From an uncultured Candidatus Saccharibacteria bacterium (GTDB lineage: Bacteria > Patescibacteria > Saccharimonadia > Saccharimonadales > UBA4665), in assembly GCA_946482285.1 (NCBI GenBank), contig CAMLQK010000001.1, positions 310,001 to 374,000 of the forward strand: a DNA stretch of 64,000 nucleotides. The letters are read 5' to 3'. Made by a program: the position numbers and the translations under genes. Shown in pieces: positions 30,585 to 38,996 of this stretch (its first letter is position 1; the number at the start of each line of letters is the position of its first letter). The notes beneath the pieces are model-generated. The model searched no databases. It saw only the letters and a list, made by a program, of their open reading frames with translations, and was not told the origin of the DNA.

Positions 30585-33128
30585 CTAGTAGTTGGTCTCA
30601 ATCCACGCGGTGCCATTCCAAAATTTGGCAGGTTTCACAACCCATGATGAGCCGTTCCATACCTTGATTGGCTTGGCCGCCCATGAAACGTCCGATATTT
30701 TGACTTGTCCACCTGCGGTGCCGGCTATAAAATCGGCGGCACTTTCGCTATTGTTGCCAAATGGTTCGGGTGTACCAGTGGTTGTGTTGGCCGCCCAGGT
30801 TTGCCAGTGGTAGCTTGCCCGGCTTACCAGTCCGCTGGTGCCTACTGCGGCCACCTGGTAGACGGCGGGGTTTTTATTGGTCCAGCTCCAGGAAGCGGGA
30901 GGGTCGGTAAAGTTTAACTCGTGCGTATCCCCAAACCATGTTCCGGTCGGGGGTCTACCACAGGCAACCAGGAAGTAATTACCAATTACCATGTAGCCAG
31001 CACTGCGCCGAGCTGTCGGCGTGTTGGCTGTAGCTTGAGTTGTCCACGAAGTAAACGAGCTGGTACTGGTGTAGCGGACGGTATCAATAACACTAGTGCC
31101 ATTAAATCCGCCAAAACATACCAGCCGTTGATTAGTGATGTCGAGGCCTAGCGTGGCACCACGGACTCCTAGACCACCGGTTACGCCGGTGTTTACCCAA
31201 TTGCAATTAGTGGTGCTGATATCTAAGTAAAATAGCTGGGAGGTGAAGGTTGTACTGCCAGCATCTGTTGCTCCGGCATGGATGTATAGGCGGTTTGCGG
31301 CAGAGTCAAAAGCAAAGCATGACTGCCAGGCCGCGGTTGGGGCAGATCCCGTAGGGGAGAGCTGTGTCCAGCTTTCACTGCCTGAGTCCAGGCTGAGCGC
31401 CCATACGTCACCGAGTACTCCGGCAGCGCTTTGGCCGCCCCAAATGACCATTCGCTGGTTTGCAGCGTCATAGCACCCGGCCATCAGCCAGCGCTGTGTG
31501 GGCAGGCTACCGCCGGGAGCTAATTTTGTGGCGACATACATGCCATGGATATCGGCCTTCAGCTGCCATACGTCGTTGGTGCGCTGGCTTGTTCCGGTAA
31601 GGCCTCCAAAATAGATGATCCGGTCGTTTGCGGCATCGTATACACTGATTCCGCCCTCACTTTGCGGCATACTCAGCGGGCCTTTGGCCGCATATCGCCA
31701 CCTATTGGTGGTGCGGCTGTATGCCCAGATTTCAGAAATATGTTCGCCACGCGAAATGGTAGTGTCATCATCCATAGCGCTATAGCCATTGATAAGCAGC
31801 CATTCGTTGCGGACGGGGTTGAATACGTAGCCTGGAGCGTCCCGAGCCCTAAAGAAATCCACAGTGGTCAAACCATATAGTGGTGCGGTGGGAGAGGTAT
31901 CGTTCATATCAAAGGCGTATACGTACTTGCTGGTACTGTCGTAACCCAGCTGAGTGGCTAGGACCATATAGTTCCGATCGGTGTCAACAGCGGCAGCGCT
32001 GCTCGAAAACGCCAGTACACCTTGGTTGTTCAGGTTGTTGGATTTGATTTGAGTCCAGCTTTCACTGCCTGATGCCAAGGAGAGTTGATAGATGTCATTG
32101 CGATTACTGGCTGCGGAGCCCTGCCACCCTCCCATCAGTAGTGCCCGTTGGTTGATGATATCGTAGCCAATATTAGGCAACTCTCGGATTGCCGGCGCAG
32201 AGCCCCCAGGGCTAAGCTGGGCAAACGTGTTGCTGCCGATGCTGTAATCCCATACGTCGTTTAGATAGGCGGATCCGGAGTAGCCGCAAGTAATTACCAA
32301 GCGGTCGTTAGCACTGTCGTATACCATAGCTGTGCCCGATCTGCCGGTTGGGTTTCCAACTGCTCCGTTGGTTTTGAGGGTTGTCCAGGTGACTGCATTT
32401 GGCGTGTTGACATCAAAGGTGCAGCGCAGCAGATCGTTGGTGCGCGTTGTACCCCAGCCGCCAAATAGGTATAGGTTAGTTGTACTGGCGCTTACGGGTT
32501 TTGCTGCCATATGGTGTGTCAGGTACGAACGTGCTGCCGGGGTGTTTGTCTGCGTAATGCTTGTCCAGCTTTCGCTGCCAGGGGTGCTTATGTCTAGGGC
32601 GGCCATGGTGTTTGTGTCACCGGGGATTGCTCCGCCCCAAATAATCAAGTAAGCTTTGTCAGCTGAACCCGAAGTCGTACCGCGTACAAAAGCTGATGCG
32701 CCTAGGTTGCGTGCAGTCGGAGCGGTACCAGTCGGGGTTAATTTGTGCCAGCGGCTATATGCGCTGTCTGCCGATAGCTCCCATACCTCGTTATAGCGTG
32801 TAGTTCCATCATAGCCGCCAAACAATATAAAACGCTTGTTTTTGGTGTCGTATGCCAAGTTAGCTCCTCGGCGGGAGGTGGGGAGCAGGGGCTCTTTTAG
32901 CGGCCGGGCCAAGGTGCTGGCAGTAGCACCGTTGGTAAATGGAACACCAACAGTACGCGCCTCTATAGCAAGACTCGTTTCTGAGGCGGGGGCAGAGCTG
33001 TAGATATCAGACTCTAGCCACAACGCATTTGCGACGCCATCGCCGTCGGTATGCCCGCCTATTGCTACAGGTGTAGTTTGATCGCTCCTGTACTGTCCTC
33101 GTGCAATGCTGTCTGGGTCACCTGCCAT
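30585..33128 (-). CDS. Kelch-repeat (galactose-oxidase-like) surface spike protein
   Basis: 847 aa. At least ten kelch-type blades repeat the pattern N-R-hydrophobic-GG-(Y/W)-x-G/S...NDVW-x-L (for example FGGYDGTTRYNEVWEL, FGGWGTTRTNDLL, WGGQSAAGVLGDVWAL), predicting two beta-propellers. The C-terminus ends with WNGSSW/WNGTAW short repeats. There is no signal peptide. Upstream, in the same frame and separated only by a TAA stop, lies the 122-aa gene 33129-33497, which encodes the N-terminal module shared with the 36309 spike. The two may be one split or read-through protein. An adhesive or host-contact role is inferred. Confidence 0.75.
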   Translation of the reverse strand: MAGDPDSIARGQYRSDQTTPVAIGGHTDGDGVANALWLESDIYSSAPASETSLAIEARTVGVPFTNGATASTLARPLKEPLLPTSRRGANLAYDTKNKRFILFGGYDGTTRYNEVWELSADSAYSRWHKLTPTGTAPTARNLGASAFVRGTTSGSADKAYLIIWGGAIPGDTNTMAALDISTPGSESWTSITQTNTPAARSYLTHHMAAKPVSASTTNLYLFGGWGTTRTNDLLRCTFDVNTPNAVTWTTLKTNGAVGNPTGRSGTAMVYDSANDRLVITCGYSGSAYLNDVWDYSIGSNTFAQLSPGGSAPAIRELPNIGYDIINQRALLMGGWQGSAASNRNDIYQLSLASGSESWTQIKSNNLNNQGVLAFSSSAAAVDTDRNYMVLATQLGYDSTSKYVYAFDMNDTSPTAPLYGLTTVDFFRARDAPGYVFNPVRNEWLLINGYSAMDDDTTISRGEHISEIWAYSRTTNRWRYAAKGPLSMPQSEGGISVYDAANDRIIYFGGLTGTSQRTNDVWQLKADIHGMYVATKLAPGGSLPTQRWLMAGCYDAANQRMVIWGGQSAAGVLGDVWALSLDSGSESWTQLSPTGSAPTAAWQSCFAFDSAANRLYIHAGATDAGSTTFTSQLFYLDISTTNCNWVNTGVTGGLGVRGATLGLDITNQRLVCFGGFNGTSVIDTVRYTSTSSFTSWTTQATANTPTARRSAGYMVIGNYFLVACGRPPTGTWFGDTHELNFTDPPASWSWTNKNPAVYQVAAVGTSGLVSRASYHWQTWAANTTTGTPEPFGNNSESAADFIAGTAGGQVKISDVSWAAKPIKVWNGSSWVVKPAKFWNGTAWIETNY

Positions 33129-33497
33129 TTAATTTGTATCTATCCAGATATCGCCGACAGAAGGGCTGCTCGGGGCGACAGTGCCGACGGTTATATTAGT
33201 AAAGCCTGTTGCCGACGGGACACCCAGGTTTGTCCTGGCAGTAGCCGCGCTAACAACATCGCTGAGGTTATTCGATGCTGTTAGCTTGGAGCTGAGGCTG
33301 GTGGTAAGCCCGGCTATTTTACTTTGGGCAATTGCAGCGCTGGCAGCAATGTTGCTGTCGGTTATATTGCTGCCTATTGCGGCTGTAACGGCAGAAGACT
33401 GTAGCGTGCCATCGCTGGCATGCGCCTGTGAAAGGAAGTCATTAAGGACATCACCCCATACTCCGTCATCTGAGCCTTGAATCGGTAAACGCGCCAT
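33129..33497 (-). CDS. N-terminal spike module (tail-fibre-like), split from the kelch gene by TAA
   Basis: 122 aa. The start MARLPIQGSDDGVWGDVLN matches the first residues of the 36309-38432 protein (consensus MARLPxxGSDxxxWGxVLN). The rest is Ala/Ser/Thr-rich (NLSDVVSAATARTNLGV), like phage tail-fibre shafts, and ends GTVAPSSPSVGDIWIDTN. The stop TAA is directly followed by ATG of the kelch gene in the same frame. This could be a recent nonsense mutation, programmed read-through, or stop-start coupling of two chains. A GGCTGAAACT sequence precedes ATG 33497. Confidence 0.72.
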   Translation of the reverse strand: MARLPIQGSDDGVWGDVLNDFLSQAHASDGTLQSSAVTAAIGSNITDSNIAASAAIAQSKIAGLTTSLSSKLTASNNLSDVVSAATARTNLGVPSATGFTNITVGTVAPSSPSVGDIWIDTN

Positions 33498-33598
33498 AGT
33501 TTCAGCCTTGCTTATATATTGCCTATTGTAGCAAAACGCATATGGTTTGCGAAGACTGACACTATATCGCCCAACAGATGGCAGCTTTAGTTTTTTGT

Positions 33599-33604
33599 TA
33601 TAAT
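33599..33604 (+). promoter_or_regulatory. Extended -10, leaderless type
   Basis: TGT-TATAAT ends 7 nt before ATG 33611. Confidence 0.65.
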
Positions 33605-33610
33605 AAGGGT

Positions 33611-34138
33611 ATGTCTAAGTTCCGAACGAAGTTAGTTACCGTAAATGGATGGACCATAGTTTTACTACCTATAGACGCTAGTACTCAGTTGCCTTCCCGC
33701 GGCATGGTGCTGGTGAAGGGTACCTTTAATGGTGCTCCCTTAACGGCTGTACTTGAGCCTGATGGCCGGGGAAGTCACTGGTTCAGGGTGGATCAGCAGA
33801 TGTTGGACGCTATACATACCAAACCTGGTGATACTGTTGAGGTAGTGATTGAGTCTTCTAACGATTGGCCCGAGCCACGATTGCCCGAAGATGTGGCATC
33901 GGCGCTTTTTGCGGATCCCGAAACCCAAGAGCTTTGGAATAGCTTGACTCCAATGGCACGGTGGGACTGGCTGCGGTGGGTACGGGCAACGGCAAGCCAA
34001 GATACCCGGGCGCATCGCATAGAGGTTGCAATATCCAAGCTCAAACACGGCGAGCGAAGGCCATGCTGCTTTAACCGGGCAATGTGCACCGAACCATCCG
34101 TATCCAAGAGCGGTGTGCTGTTGGCTCCCGCCCAGTAG
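33611..34138 (+). CDS. DUF1905 plus YdeI/OmpD-associated domain protein
   Basis: 175 aa from ATG 33611. The N-terminal beta domain (about 1-85: GWTIVLLP...GMVLVKGTFNGAPLTAVLEPDGRGSHWFRVDQQ) matches DUF1905. The C-terminal helical part (DVASALFADPETQELWNSLTPMARWDWLRWVRATASQDTRAHRIEVAISKLKHG) matches the YdeI/OmpD-associated family (PF13376), once annotated as bacteriocin protection. The molecular role is unknown. The tail after 150 contains CCFNRAMC. The TATAAT box is exactly 7 nt upstream and no ribosome-binding site is seen. Confidence 0.82.
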   Translation: MSKFRTKLVTVNGWTIVLLPIDASTQLPSRGMVLVKGTFNGAPLTAVLEPDGRGSHWFRVDQQMLDAIHTKPGDTVEVVIESSNDWPEPRLPEDVASALFADPETQELWNSLTPMARWDWLRWVRATASQDTRAHRIEVAISKLKHGERRPCCFNRAMCTEPSVSKSGVLLAPAQ

Positions 34139-34173
34139 TCCTCGTATGGCATTGAGGTTTATTGAAAATCTGA

Positions 34174-34179
34174 TATAAT
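34174..34179 (+). promoter_or_regulatory. -10 box of the RNHCP attenuator transcript
   Basis: TATAAT ends 9 nt before ATG 34188 of the leader peptide, so the mRNA starts within a few nt of that codon. Confidence 0.6.
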
Positions 34180-34187
34180 ATAGACGT

Positions 34188-34280
34188 ATGAATACAAGTA
34201 GGAATTATCGCCCAGCACAAGTTGTGGCCCCAGCAGGGGCAGGTTATGGCTGGCCGCAAATCCTATTAGTAATGTCTTAA
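34188..34280 (+). CDS. Candidate leader peptide of the RNHCP gene
   Basis: 30 codons (MNTSRNYRPAQVVAPAGAG, then YGWPQILLVMS). It begins just after a -10 box and ends upstream of an intrinsic terminator. Its codons GGC-TGG-CC (34248-34255) are the exact complement of the terminator's 5' arm. Ribosome position on this ORF could therefore decide between terminator and antiterminator, as in classic attenuation. Confidence 0.5.
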   Translation: MNTSRNYRPAQVVAPAGAGYGWPQILLVMS

Positions 34281-34334
34281 AATAGCTCGTTTCTGTGCTA
34301 TCCAGCAAGGGCCAGCCATTCTGGCTGGTTTTTC
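34248..34334 (+). promoter_or_regulatory. Attenuator: terminator and antiterminator in front of the RNHCP gene
   Basis: Terminator: CCAGCCA/TGGCTGG (34312-34318/34322-34328), extendable by G-U pairs, followed by TTTTTCTTTT. Antiterminator: GGCTGGCC (34248-34255) pairs with GGCCAGCC (34310-34317). A further hairpin GCCCC/GGGGC sits just upstream within the leader ORF. The structural gene starts at 34349, so transcription must pass the terminator to reach it. Confidence 0.6.
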
Positions 34335-34348
34335 TTTTGGAGAAGTAT

Positions 34349-34858
34349 ATGAAACGAAAACGCAACAAGCGCGGCAGCCAACGGCATGCCGAGCGGCTGA
34401 TCGCGCGCAAGATCCGCCAAGAACAACACGATGGCTTTAAATGTTCACATTGTAAACGCTGGGTGGTGATCAGCCAGTATATGGGGACTGCCAATCGGAA
34501 CCATTGCAATATGTGCCTGTGGTCCAAGCACGTCGATATTAAAAAAGGTGATAGAAAAGCAGGCTGCCAGGCTGGTATGAAGCCGATTGGGCTAACATTC
34601 CGTATAGAAGATAGTACCCACAGAGGTGAAATTATGCTCATTCACGATTGCATGGGTTGTAGCAAAGTGTCTATTAACCGAGTGGCGGCGGATGACGCCG
34701 AGCATCAGATTATGCATGTATATGAAACTTCACTTGCGCTTGGGACAGGGCAGCGCCAGGCGCTACAGACGGCTGGTATATACGTGGCGGCGGAGGCTGA
34801 CAGACAAGAAATTCAAACCCAACTATTCGGGCTGGATACGTCCGGCGCGTCAAGCTGA
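34349..34858 (+). CDS. RNHCP-domain zinc-ribbon protein
   Basis: 169 aa from ATG 34349 with GGAGAAG just upstream. The basic N-terminus MKRKRNKRGSQRHAERL leads into the RNHCP domain (about 30-125). This shows a CSHC knuckle, the naming motif as RNHCNMCLWSKHVD (usual Pro is Asn), GDRKAGCQAGMKPIG, and a late CMGCSK...NRVAADD. Zinc binding by the CxxC pairs is expected. The family's function is not established to my knowledge. The basic tail and frequent linkage to translation genes suggest RNA contact. Expression appears to be controlled by an upstream attenuator. Confidence 0.85.
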   Translation: MKRKRNKRGSQRHAERLIARKIRQEQHDGFKCSHCKRWVVISQYMGTANRNHCNMCLWSKHVDIKKGDRKAGCQAGMKPIGLTFRIEDSTHRGEIMLIHDCMGCSKVSINRVAADDAEHQIMHVYETSLALGTGQRQALQTAGIYVAAEADRQEIQTQLFGLDTSGASS

Positions 34859-34861
34859 GAG

Positions 34862-34867
34862 TATAAT
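34862..34867 (+). promoter_or_regulatory. -10 box, leaderless type
   Basis: TATAAT ends 7 nt before ATG 34874. Confidence 0.65.
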
Positions 34868-34873
34868 GCAGAT

Positions 34874-35779
34874 ATGATAGAGATCCAGCCAGAACTCCAG
34901 CCAGCATACGAATCCTTGTGTTATCAAGGGAAGCAATTCCCGGAACCGCATTCTTTGCTCGAGCTTGACGAACCAACATTTACACATCCCGGGCATGGTG
35001 AAATGCGTATTGCAGTTGACGTACCTGTCCTTGCCAAGCAGGGCATGACCTATGTGGGAAACTCAGCACTTGCCGCCTCGTTGGAGCTAGAACGTATTCC
35101 TGTCGCGTCGACGGCACTGGCGTCGTCCCTTTTGGCGAGGCATTTACAAGATAAAGATGCCCGGGTGTGGGGTTTTTCGGGCTTCGCAACCGGAGGCTTC
35201 AACCATGACACGCAGGAGCCATTCGGATACCGGGAAGAGGGCGAAGGTCTCCGCCAGCTGTATGGGCATTTACGGGAGCGGGATCAGCTGCCCAGTCTGG
35301 CAATTGACGGTGGTGTTAGCGAGGGGTTTTTGGGTCTGAGCAGTATTGTCGCTAGAAGTGCAGGCGTAGCGACACTTGGTTTTATACCGCGTGAAGGTTT
35401 GGGGAGTGTGGGGGTCCGTGACCACATGGTGGTTGCGGGCGATACATACCAAGACCGGGAAGCGTTGGTTAGCACAGCCGACATTTTAGTGTGTGCAGGC
35501 GGCTTTAAAGGTACGGTCCGTGAATGCATAGGGGCTGTTCTTGGAGGTGCCGCGGTACTCATGCTGGACCTCAAAGCCTATCCGGCGTTGGCGCTGCCAA
35601 ACACCTTCCAGGATTACGAAGAATTGCGGAAAGCGCACACCGACAAGCGACTTATCGTATGTAAATCCGCCGATGAAATGGCCGAATGTGTTGATGAGGT
35701 TTTGCAAGTCGAGGTACATAATAGCCAACAGCGTAGCCAGGTGGTACGCACTTTCCTCTCCTCGGATGCTGGCCGTTAA
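34874..35779 (+). CDS. SLOG/LOG-like Rossmann nucleotide-binding protein
   Basis: 301 aa from ATG 34874. The C-terminal half contains a Rossmann-like glycine-rich core typical of the SLOG superfamily: LAIDGGVSEGFLGLSSIVARSAGVATLGFIPREG, then ADILVCAGGFKGTVRECIGAVLGGAAVLML, where the GGxxGTxxE pattern of LOG phosphoribohydrolases appears as GGFKGTVRE. The N-terminal half has no match that I recognise. LOG enzymes cleave nucleoside 5'-monophosphates, and other SLOG proteins sense NAD-derived ligands. The specific role is unknown. Confidence 0.65.
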   Translation: MIEIQPELQPAYESLCYQGKQFPEPHSLLELDEPTFTHPGHGEMRIAVDVPVLAKQGMTYVGNSALAASLELERIPVASTALASSLLARHLQDKDARVWGFSGFATGGFNHDTQEPFGYREEGEGLRQLYGHLRERDQLPSLAIDGGVSEGFLGLSSIVARSAGVATLGFIPREGLGSVGVRDHMVVAGDTYQDREALVSTADILVCAGGFKGTVRECIGAVLGGAAVLMLDLKAYPALALPNTFQDYEELRKAHTDKRLIVCKSADEMAECVDEVLQVEVHNSQQRSQVVRTFLSSDAGR

Positions 35780-35818
35780 TTTGCTGGCTTCGTCGGCTCA
35801 TGCAGACCCCAATTCTGT

Positions 35819-35824
35819 TACAAT
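35819..35824 (+). promoter_or_regulatory. Extended -10 of the VOC-domain gene
   Basis: TGT-TACAAT predicts transcription from about 35831. Here a short leader carries a real ribosome-binding site (AAAGGGGG, 35836-35843), in contrast to the leaderless neighbours. Confidence 0.6.
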
Positions 35825-35847
35825 GGAACCATAACAAAGGGGGTCAT

Positions 35848-36240
35848 ATGTTCCAACCGGTCGCATCATTCAGTGGGATTTCGGTAGACGACATTACAAA
35901 GGCTAAGAAGTTTTATGTAGACACATTGGGTTTGCAGCTTCTGAGCGATGAGATGGGTCTGGACATCCAACTGCCCCTTGGCGCCCGGTTGTTCATATAC
36001 GAAAAACCTGACCATCAGCCAGCGACGTTTACGGTACTTAATTTTGTGGTAGAAGATATTAACGAGGCCCACGACGCACTGCAGGAAAAGGGTGTTGCAT
36101 TTGAGCGGTATAACCTAGGCAATGGCGCAGAACAGGACGAAATGGACATATTGCGCGGTCTAGCCGCTAAAATGGGTCCAGATATCGCATGGTTCAAAGA
36201 TCCGGCTGGCAACATCTTGGCTATTGTGCAAGACAGCTAA
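35848..36240 (+). CDS. VOC-family (glyoxalase/bleomycin-resistance-like) protein
   Basis: 130 aa from ATG 35848, behind a good site (AAAGGGGG). One vicinal-oxygen-chelate repeat pair: an N-terminal FSGISVDDITKAKKFYVDTLGLQLLS and a C-terminal VVEDINEAHDALQEKGVAFE...WFKDPAGNILAIVQDS. The metal-ligand positions are not obvious: the usual first His is Ser. It could be a dioxygenase, a glyoxalase-like enzyme or a binding protein. It lies between the SLOG-like gene and the second spike gene. Confidence 0.85.
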   Translation: MFQPVASFSGISVDDITKAKKFYVDTLGLQLLSDEMGLDIQLPLGARLFIYEKPDHQPATFTVLNFVVEDINEAHDALQEKGVAFERYNLGNGAEQDEMDILRGLAAKMGPDIAWFKDPAGNILAIVQDS

Positions 36241-36279
36241 ACCACCACTAGTTAATATTCCCACGCGATACGCTTATGG

Positions 36280-36285
36280 TATGAT
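36280..36285 (+). promoter_or_regulatory. Extended -10 of the second spike gene
   Basis: TGG-TATGAT is followed by a short leader with GGGAGA ahead of ATG 36309. Confidence 0.55.
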
Positions 36286-36308
36286 AAAGGGAAAGTTGGG
36301 AGATTGTA

Positions 36309-38432
36309 ATGGCGCGCTTACCAGTTCCAGGTAGTGATCAAAACCAGTGGGGAACCGTCCTGAACGAGTTTCTTGCGGTCGGGCATAACGCAGATGGCAC
36401 ACACAACCTTACTGGATACGAGCAAACAGCCAACAAGGGCGCGGCTAACGGGTACGCCCCGCTGAATGCAAGCCAGCAAGTACCACTTGTGAACTTGCCA
36501 GCGATCCCACAATCGCAAGTTACCGGCCTTGTTACTACGCTGGGCGCCAAGGTTGATGAAGACGCTTTGGTTGTTAATGTCAAAGACCATGGTGCTGTTG
36601 GTGATGCCGTGCGGCTGCGCGGCGTGGTTTCCTCTAGCGCAAGCACATCAGTAACGGCTTCTGCGGGGGCTTTTAGCACTGGTGACATTGGCAAAATGGT
36701 GGTGGTGTACACCGAAGATGCGGCTGGCACGATTACTACTATTGCTTCGGTGCAATCTGCTACCCAGATAACCTTAACGGCGAACGCAGGCATCACTGTA
36801 AACGGCAGCGCTGGTTTTTTGGTGTACGGTACTGACGACTCTACAGCGATTGCCGCCGCTCTAGTGGCAGCTGCCCCTACTGGTACGGATACTACAGTTG
36901 GGCCCAACCAGCCAATGGGGGTTGGGCTGAACCGCGTGCTTCTACCGGCTTCTGATGGCAATGGTGGTTACATAATTGGCTCGCAGTTGGAGGTGCCTGC
37001 CGGAGTTACACTTGACAGTCCGGGCATGATCTTCGGCATGTTGGCAGACCGCTACGAGCCAGCGGTGTTACTTAATCCATACTCAGCAATCCAGAATATT
37101 ACTCTCGAGTGTTTATTTGGCACCGGCATACAAGCGGGTATCGCAAACGACCAAGCCCATATCTACATGGGTAATATCCGTTTGTGGCATATTGGATACA
37201 GCACGGAAGGCGGCGGTGCGCAACGTACTCAGGATGGCTTAACGTTTGTAGGGTACCATTTTGAGGTTAACAGCCTGTTTGCCAAGGGTGGCGTGCACAC
37301 CTTTAACCACAAGCCTGGTACCGATGTAATGGTAGATTACGCCTATGCTATTGGTGCGCACACGGCTGTACGGATTACAGGTGGCAACCAAATTGCTTAC
37401 AACAAGCTTTTTGTGGATACGTGCGGCAAGACTGGCGGCGGTACGAGTGGTATTGTTATTAACGACCAAGCTTCAAATATTTCAATGGACATCCAGGCGT
37501 TTGAGGTGACTGGCACAACCCATATCTTGGATAATGTCGTGCAAATTGGCAATGCCAGCACAAATGTAAACAAGGACATCAGGCTGGTTATACAGGCCAA
37601 TAACACAGGCGGCACGATGCTTGCGATGGCATATGCACAAGAGCTGACGGCGCGGCTGCTGGGGTCGAATGCTCCATTCCCGTCGGGTGCGACACTCCCT
37701 ATTACAACTGGTGTAGTGTATGGGGCCGGAAATACTGGCATTAACCACATCGAAGGCATGCTGGAAACGTCAATTACCCCTTATACTGGTGTGCTACAGG
37801 GAACTTATCGCTATAGCCAGTTGGATGTGGAGCACTTTGCCAACGCCATTACGGTAGCAGGAACTATTGAGGCTACGGGTAATATCACGGCCCCCAATGT
37901 TCCATCGACTGATATATATAACGGCAATGCCTTAACAAATGGCGAAGAAATATTGCCGCGTTTGCATACTATTGGCGGCCAGCAAGTAGTTTCTGGCACT
38001 GTCCATTTAACGTACTTTACGGCCCGCAAAACAGAGGTTATTAATACAGTGCGCATGCTCAGCGATGCTACGGCAGGCGCCGGTATTACGCTGGCACGGA
38101 TGGGTATTTATAGTGTTGATGGTGGTGGTAATTTGACACTTGTTGCTTCTACGGCTAACGATGCCACACTATTCGACGACATCTTCAGCCCTTATCCCAA
38201 AGCTTTGACAGGGGCTTTTAATAAAGTAAAGGGCAACCGATATGCGTTCGCTGTTTTAGTTATCGGCACCACGATGCCGGCAATTACCGGTCTGACAGTG
38301 TCAGGCGCCGACTCATCTTTACCTCCCCGTTTATGCGGTATTTTCCCGGGGCAGGTTGACCTGCCTGCGGCTATTATCGCGGGCAATGTCGACGAAGATT
38401 TTCGACTGTTCCAAGCTACCATGACCCCTTAG
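36309..38432 (+). CDS. Beta-helix tail-spike-like surface protein
   Basis: 707 aa. The N-terminal module MARLPVPGSDQNQWGTVLN is shared with the 33129-33497 gene. The next part (NVKDHGAVGDAVRL...TDDSTAIAAALVAAAP) is the start motif of pectate-lyase-type right-handed beta-helices found in phage tail spikes and glycan-binding proteins. The centre (about 200-470) is rich in Gly/Asn/Thr turns consistent with helix rungs. The C-terminus (about 560-700) is a beta-sandwich-like ending QATMTP. There is no signal peptide. A structural adhesin or spike at the cell surface is inferred, and it could act as a glycan lyase. Confidence 0.72.
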   Translation: MARLPVPGSDQNQWGTVLNEFLAVGHNADGTHNLTGYEQTANKGAANGYAPLNASQQVPLVNLPAIPQSQVTGLVTTLGAKVDEDALVVNVKDHGAVGDAVRLRGVVSSSASTSVTASAGAFSTGDIGKMVVVYTEDAAGTITTIASVQSATQITLTANAGITVNGSAGFLVYGTDDSTAIAAALVAAAPTGTDTTVGPNQPMGVGLNRVLLPASDGNGGYIIGSQLEVPAGVTLDSPGMIFGMLADRYEPAVLLNPYSAIQNITLECLFGTGIQAGIANDQAHIYMGNIRLWHIGYSTEGGGAQRTQDGLTFVGYHFEVNSLFAKGGVHTFNHKPGTDVMVDYAYAIGAHTAVRITGGNQIAYNKLFVDTCGKTGGGTSGIVINDQASNISMDIQAFEVTGTTHILDNVVQIGNASTNVNKDIRLVIQANNTGGTMLAMAYAQELTARLLGSNAPFPSGATLPITTGVVYGAGNTGINHIEGMLETSITPYTGVLQGTYRYSQLDVEHFANAITVAGTIEATGNITAPNVPSTDIYNGNALTNGEEILPRLHTIGGQQVVSGTVHLTYFTARKTEVINTVRMLSDATAGAGITLARMGIYSVDGGGNLTLVASTANDATLFDDIFSPYPKALTGAFNKVKGNRYAFAVLVIGTTMPAITGLTVSGADSSLPPRLCGIFPGQVDLPAAIIAGNVDEDFRLFQATMTP

Positions 38433-38434
38433 GC

Positions 38435-38908
38435 TTACTGCGACATGTCACTAAGCTGTGATAGGACTTTTATGTATGTCTTGAAGTCTTCTGTATCAAT
38501 ATGGGAATATACTGTTTCACGTAGCGTGCGCTGCAAGACAAGTTCAATCTCTTCGCATTGCGGTGTAAAAAGCGGGTTGACTGTTATCAACTTAGACCGA
38601 TTGTCGCGCTTGTTCTCTATCCGTCGGACCATTTGTTTTGATTCCAGGATGTTTATAGTGGTTGTTAAATAGGGCAAGGTTGTGCCGAGCTTTTCGGCCA
38701 ACTCGGTAATACGCGCCCCTTTTTTGCCAGCGTCCAGCACCGTACCAATAATCAGCCACTGCATTTTACTGATACCATATTCTTTTAGAACTGCATCACA
38801 GTGCTTTTGCAACAGACGGTGGGCAGCTGACTGCATGACGCCTGCTTGGTAGGTGGTTATGCTGCTAAGGTCGCCATCTTCCAAAAATGTATGGATAGGC
38901 TTGTTCAC
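38435..38908 (-). CDS. MarR-family transcriptional regulator
   Basis: 157 aa. The winged helix-turn-helix spans about 55-120 (MQWLIIGTVLDAGKKGARITELAEKLGTTLPYLTTTINILESKQMVRR), with the wing in NKRDNRSKLITV. MarR proteins bind palindromes as dimers and let go on ligand or oxidant binding. A perfect 12-bp palindrome ACTTACGTAAGT (38937-38948) lies 28 bp upstream of its start and 37 bp from the divergent AlkZ-like gene's -10, so it could repress both. Its stop is 2 bp from that of the convergent spike gene. Confidence 0.87.
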   Translation of the reverse strand: MNKPIHTFLEDGDLSSITTYQAGVMQSAAHRLLQKHCDAVLKEYGISKMQWLIIGTVLDAGKKGARITELAEKLGTTLPYLTTTINILESKQMVRRIENKRDNRSKLITVNPLFTPQCEEIELVLQRTLRETVYSHIDTEDFKTYIKVLSQLSDMSQ

Positions 38909-38936
38909 CAGAGCAGTATAACATACGCAAACATGT

Positions 38937-38948
38937 ACTTACGTAAGT
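38937..38948. promoter_or_regulatory. Candidate MarR operator
   Basis: ACTTACGTAAGT is a perfect 12-bp palindrome in the 88-bp divergent gap between the MarR gene and the AlkZ-like gene. Confidence 0.55.
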
Positions 38949-38984
38949 TAATAAAAAGCTCATAATTTGCCTAGTTTGGTCTGC

Positions 38985-38990
38985 TACTAT
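38985..38990 (+). promoter_or_regulatory. Extended -10, leaderless type
   Basis: TGC-TACTAT ends 7 nt before ATG 38997. Confidence 0.6.
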
Positions 38991-38996
38991 AGATGT

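Noticed and set aside
33129..38432. Prophage or tailocin
   Set aside because: Spike-like proteins are present but no capsid, terminase, sheath, baseplate or integrase genes are nearby.
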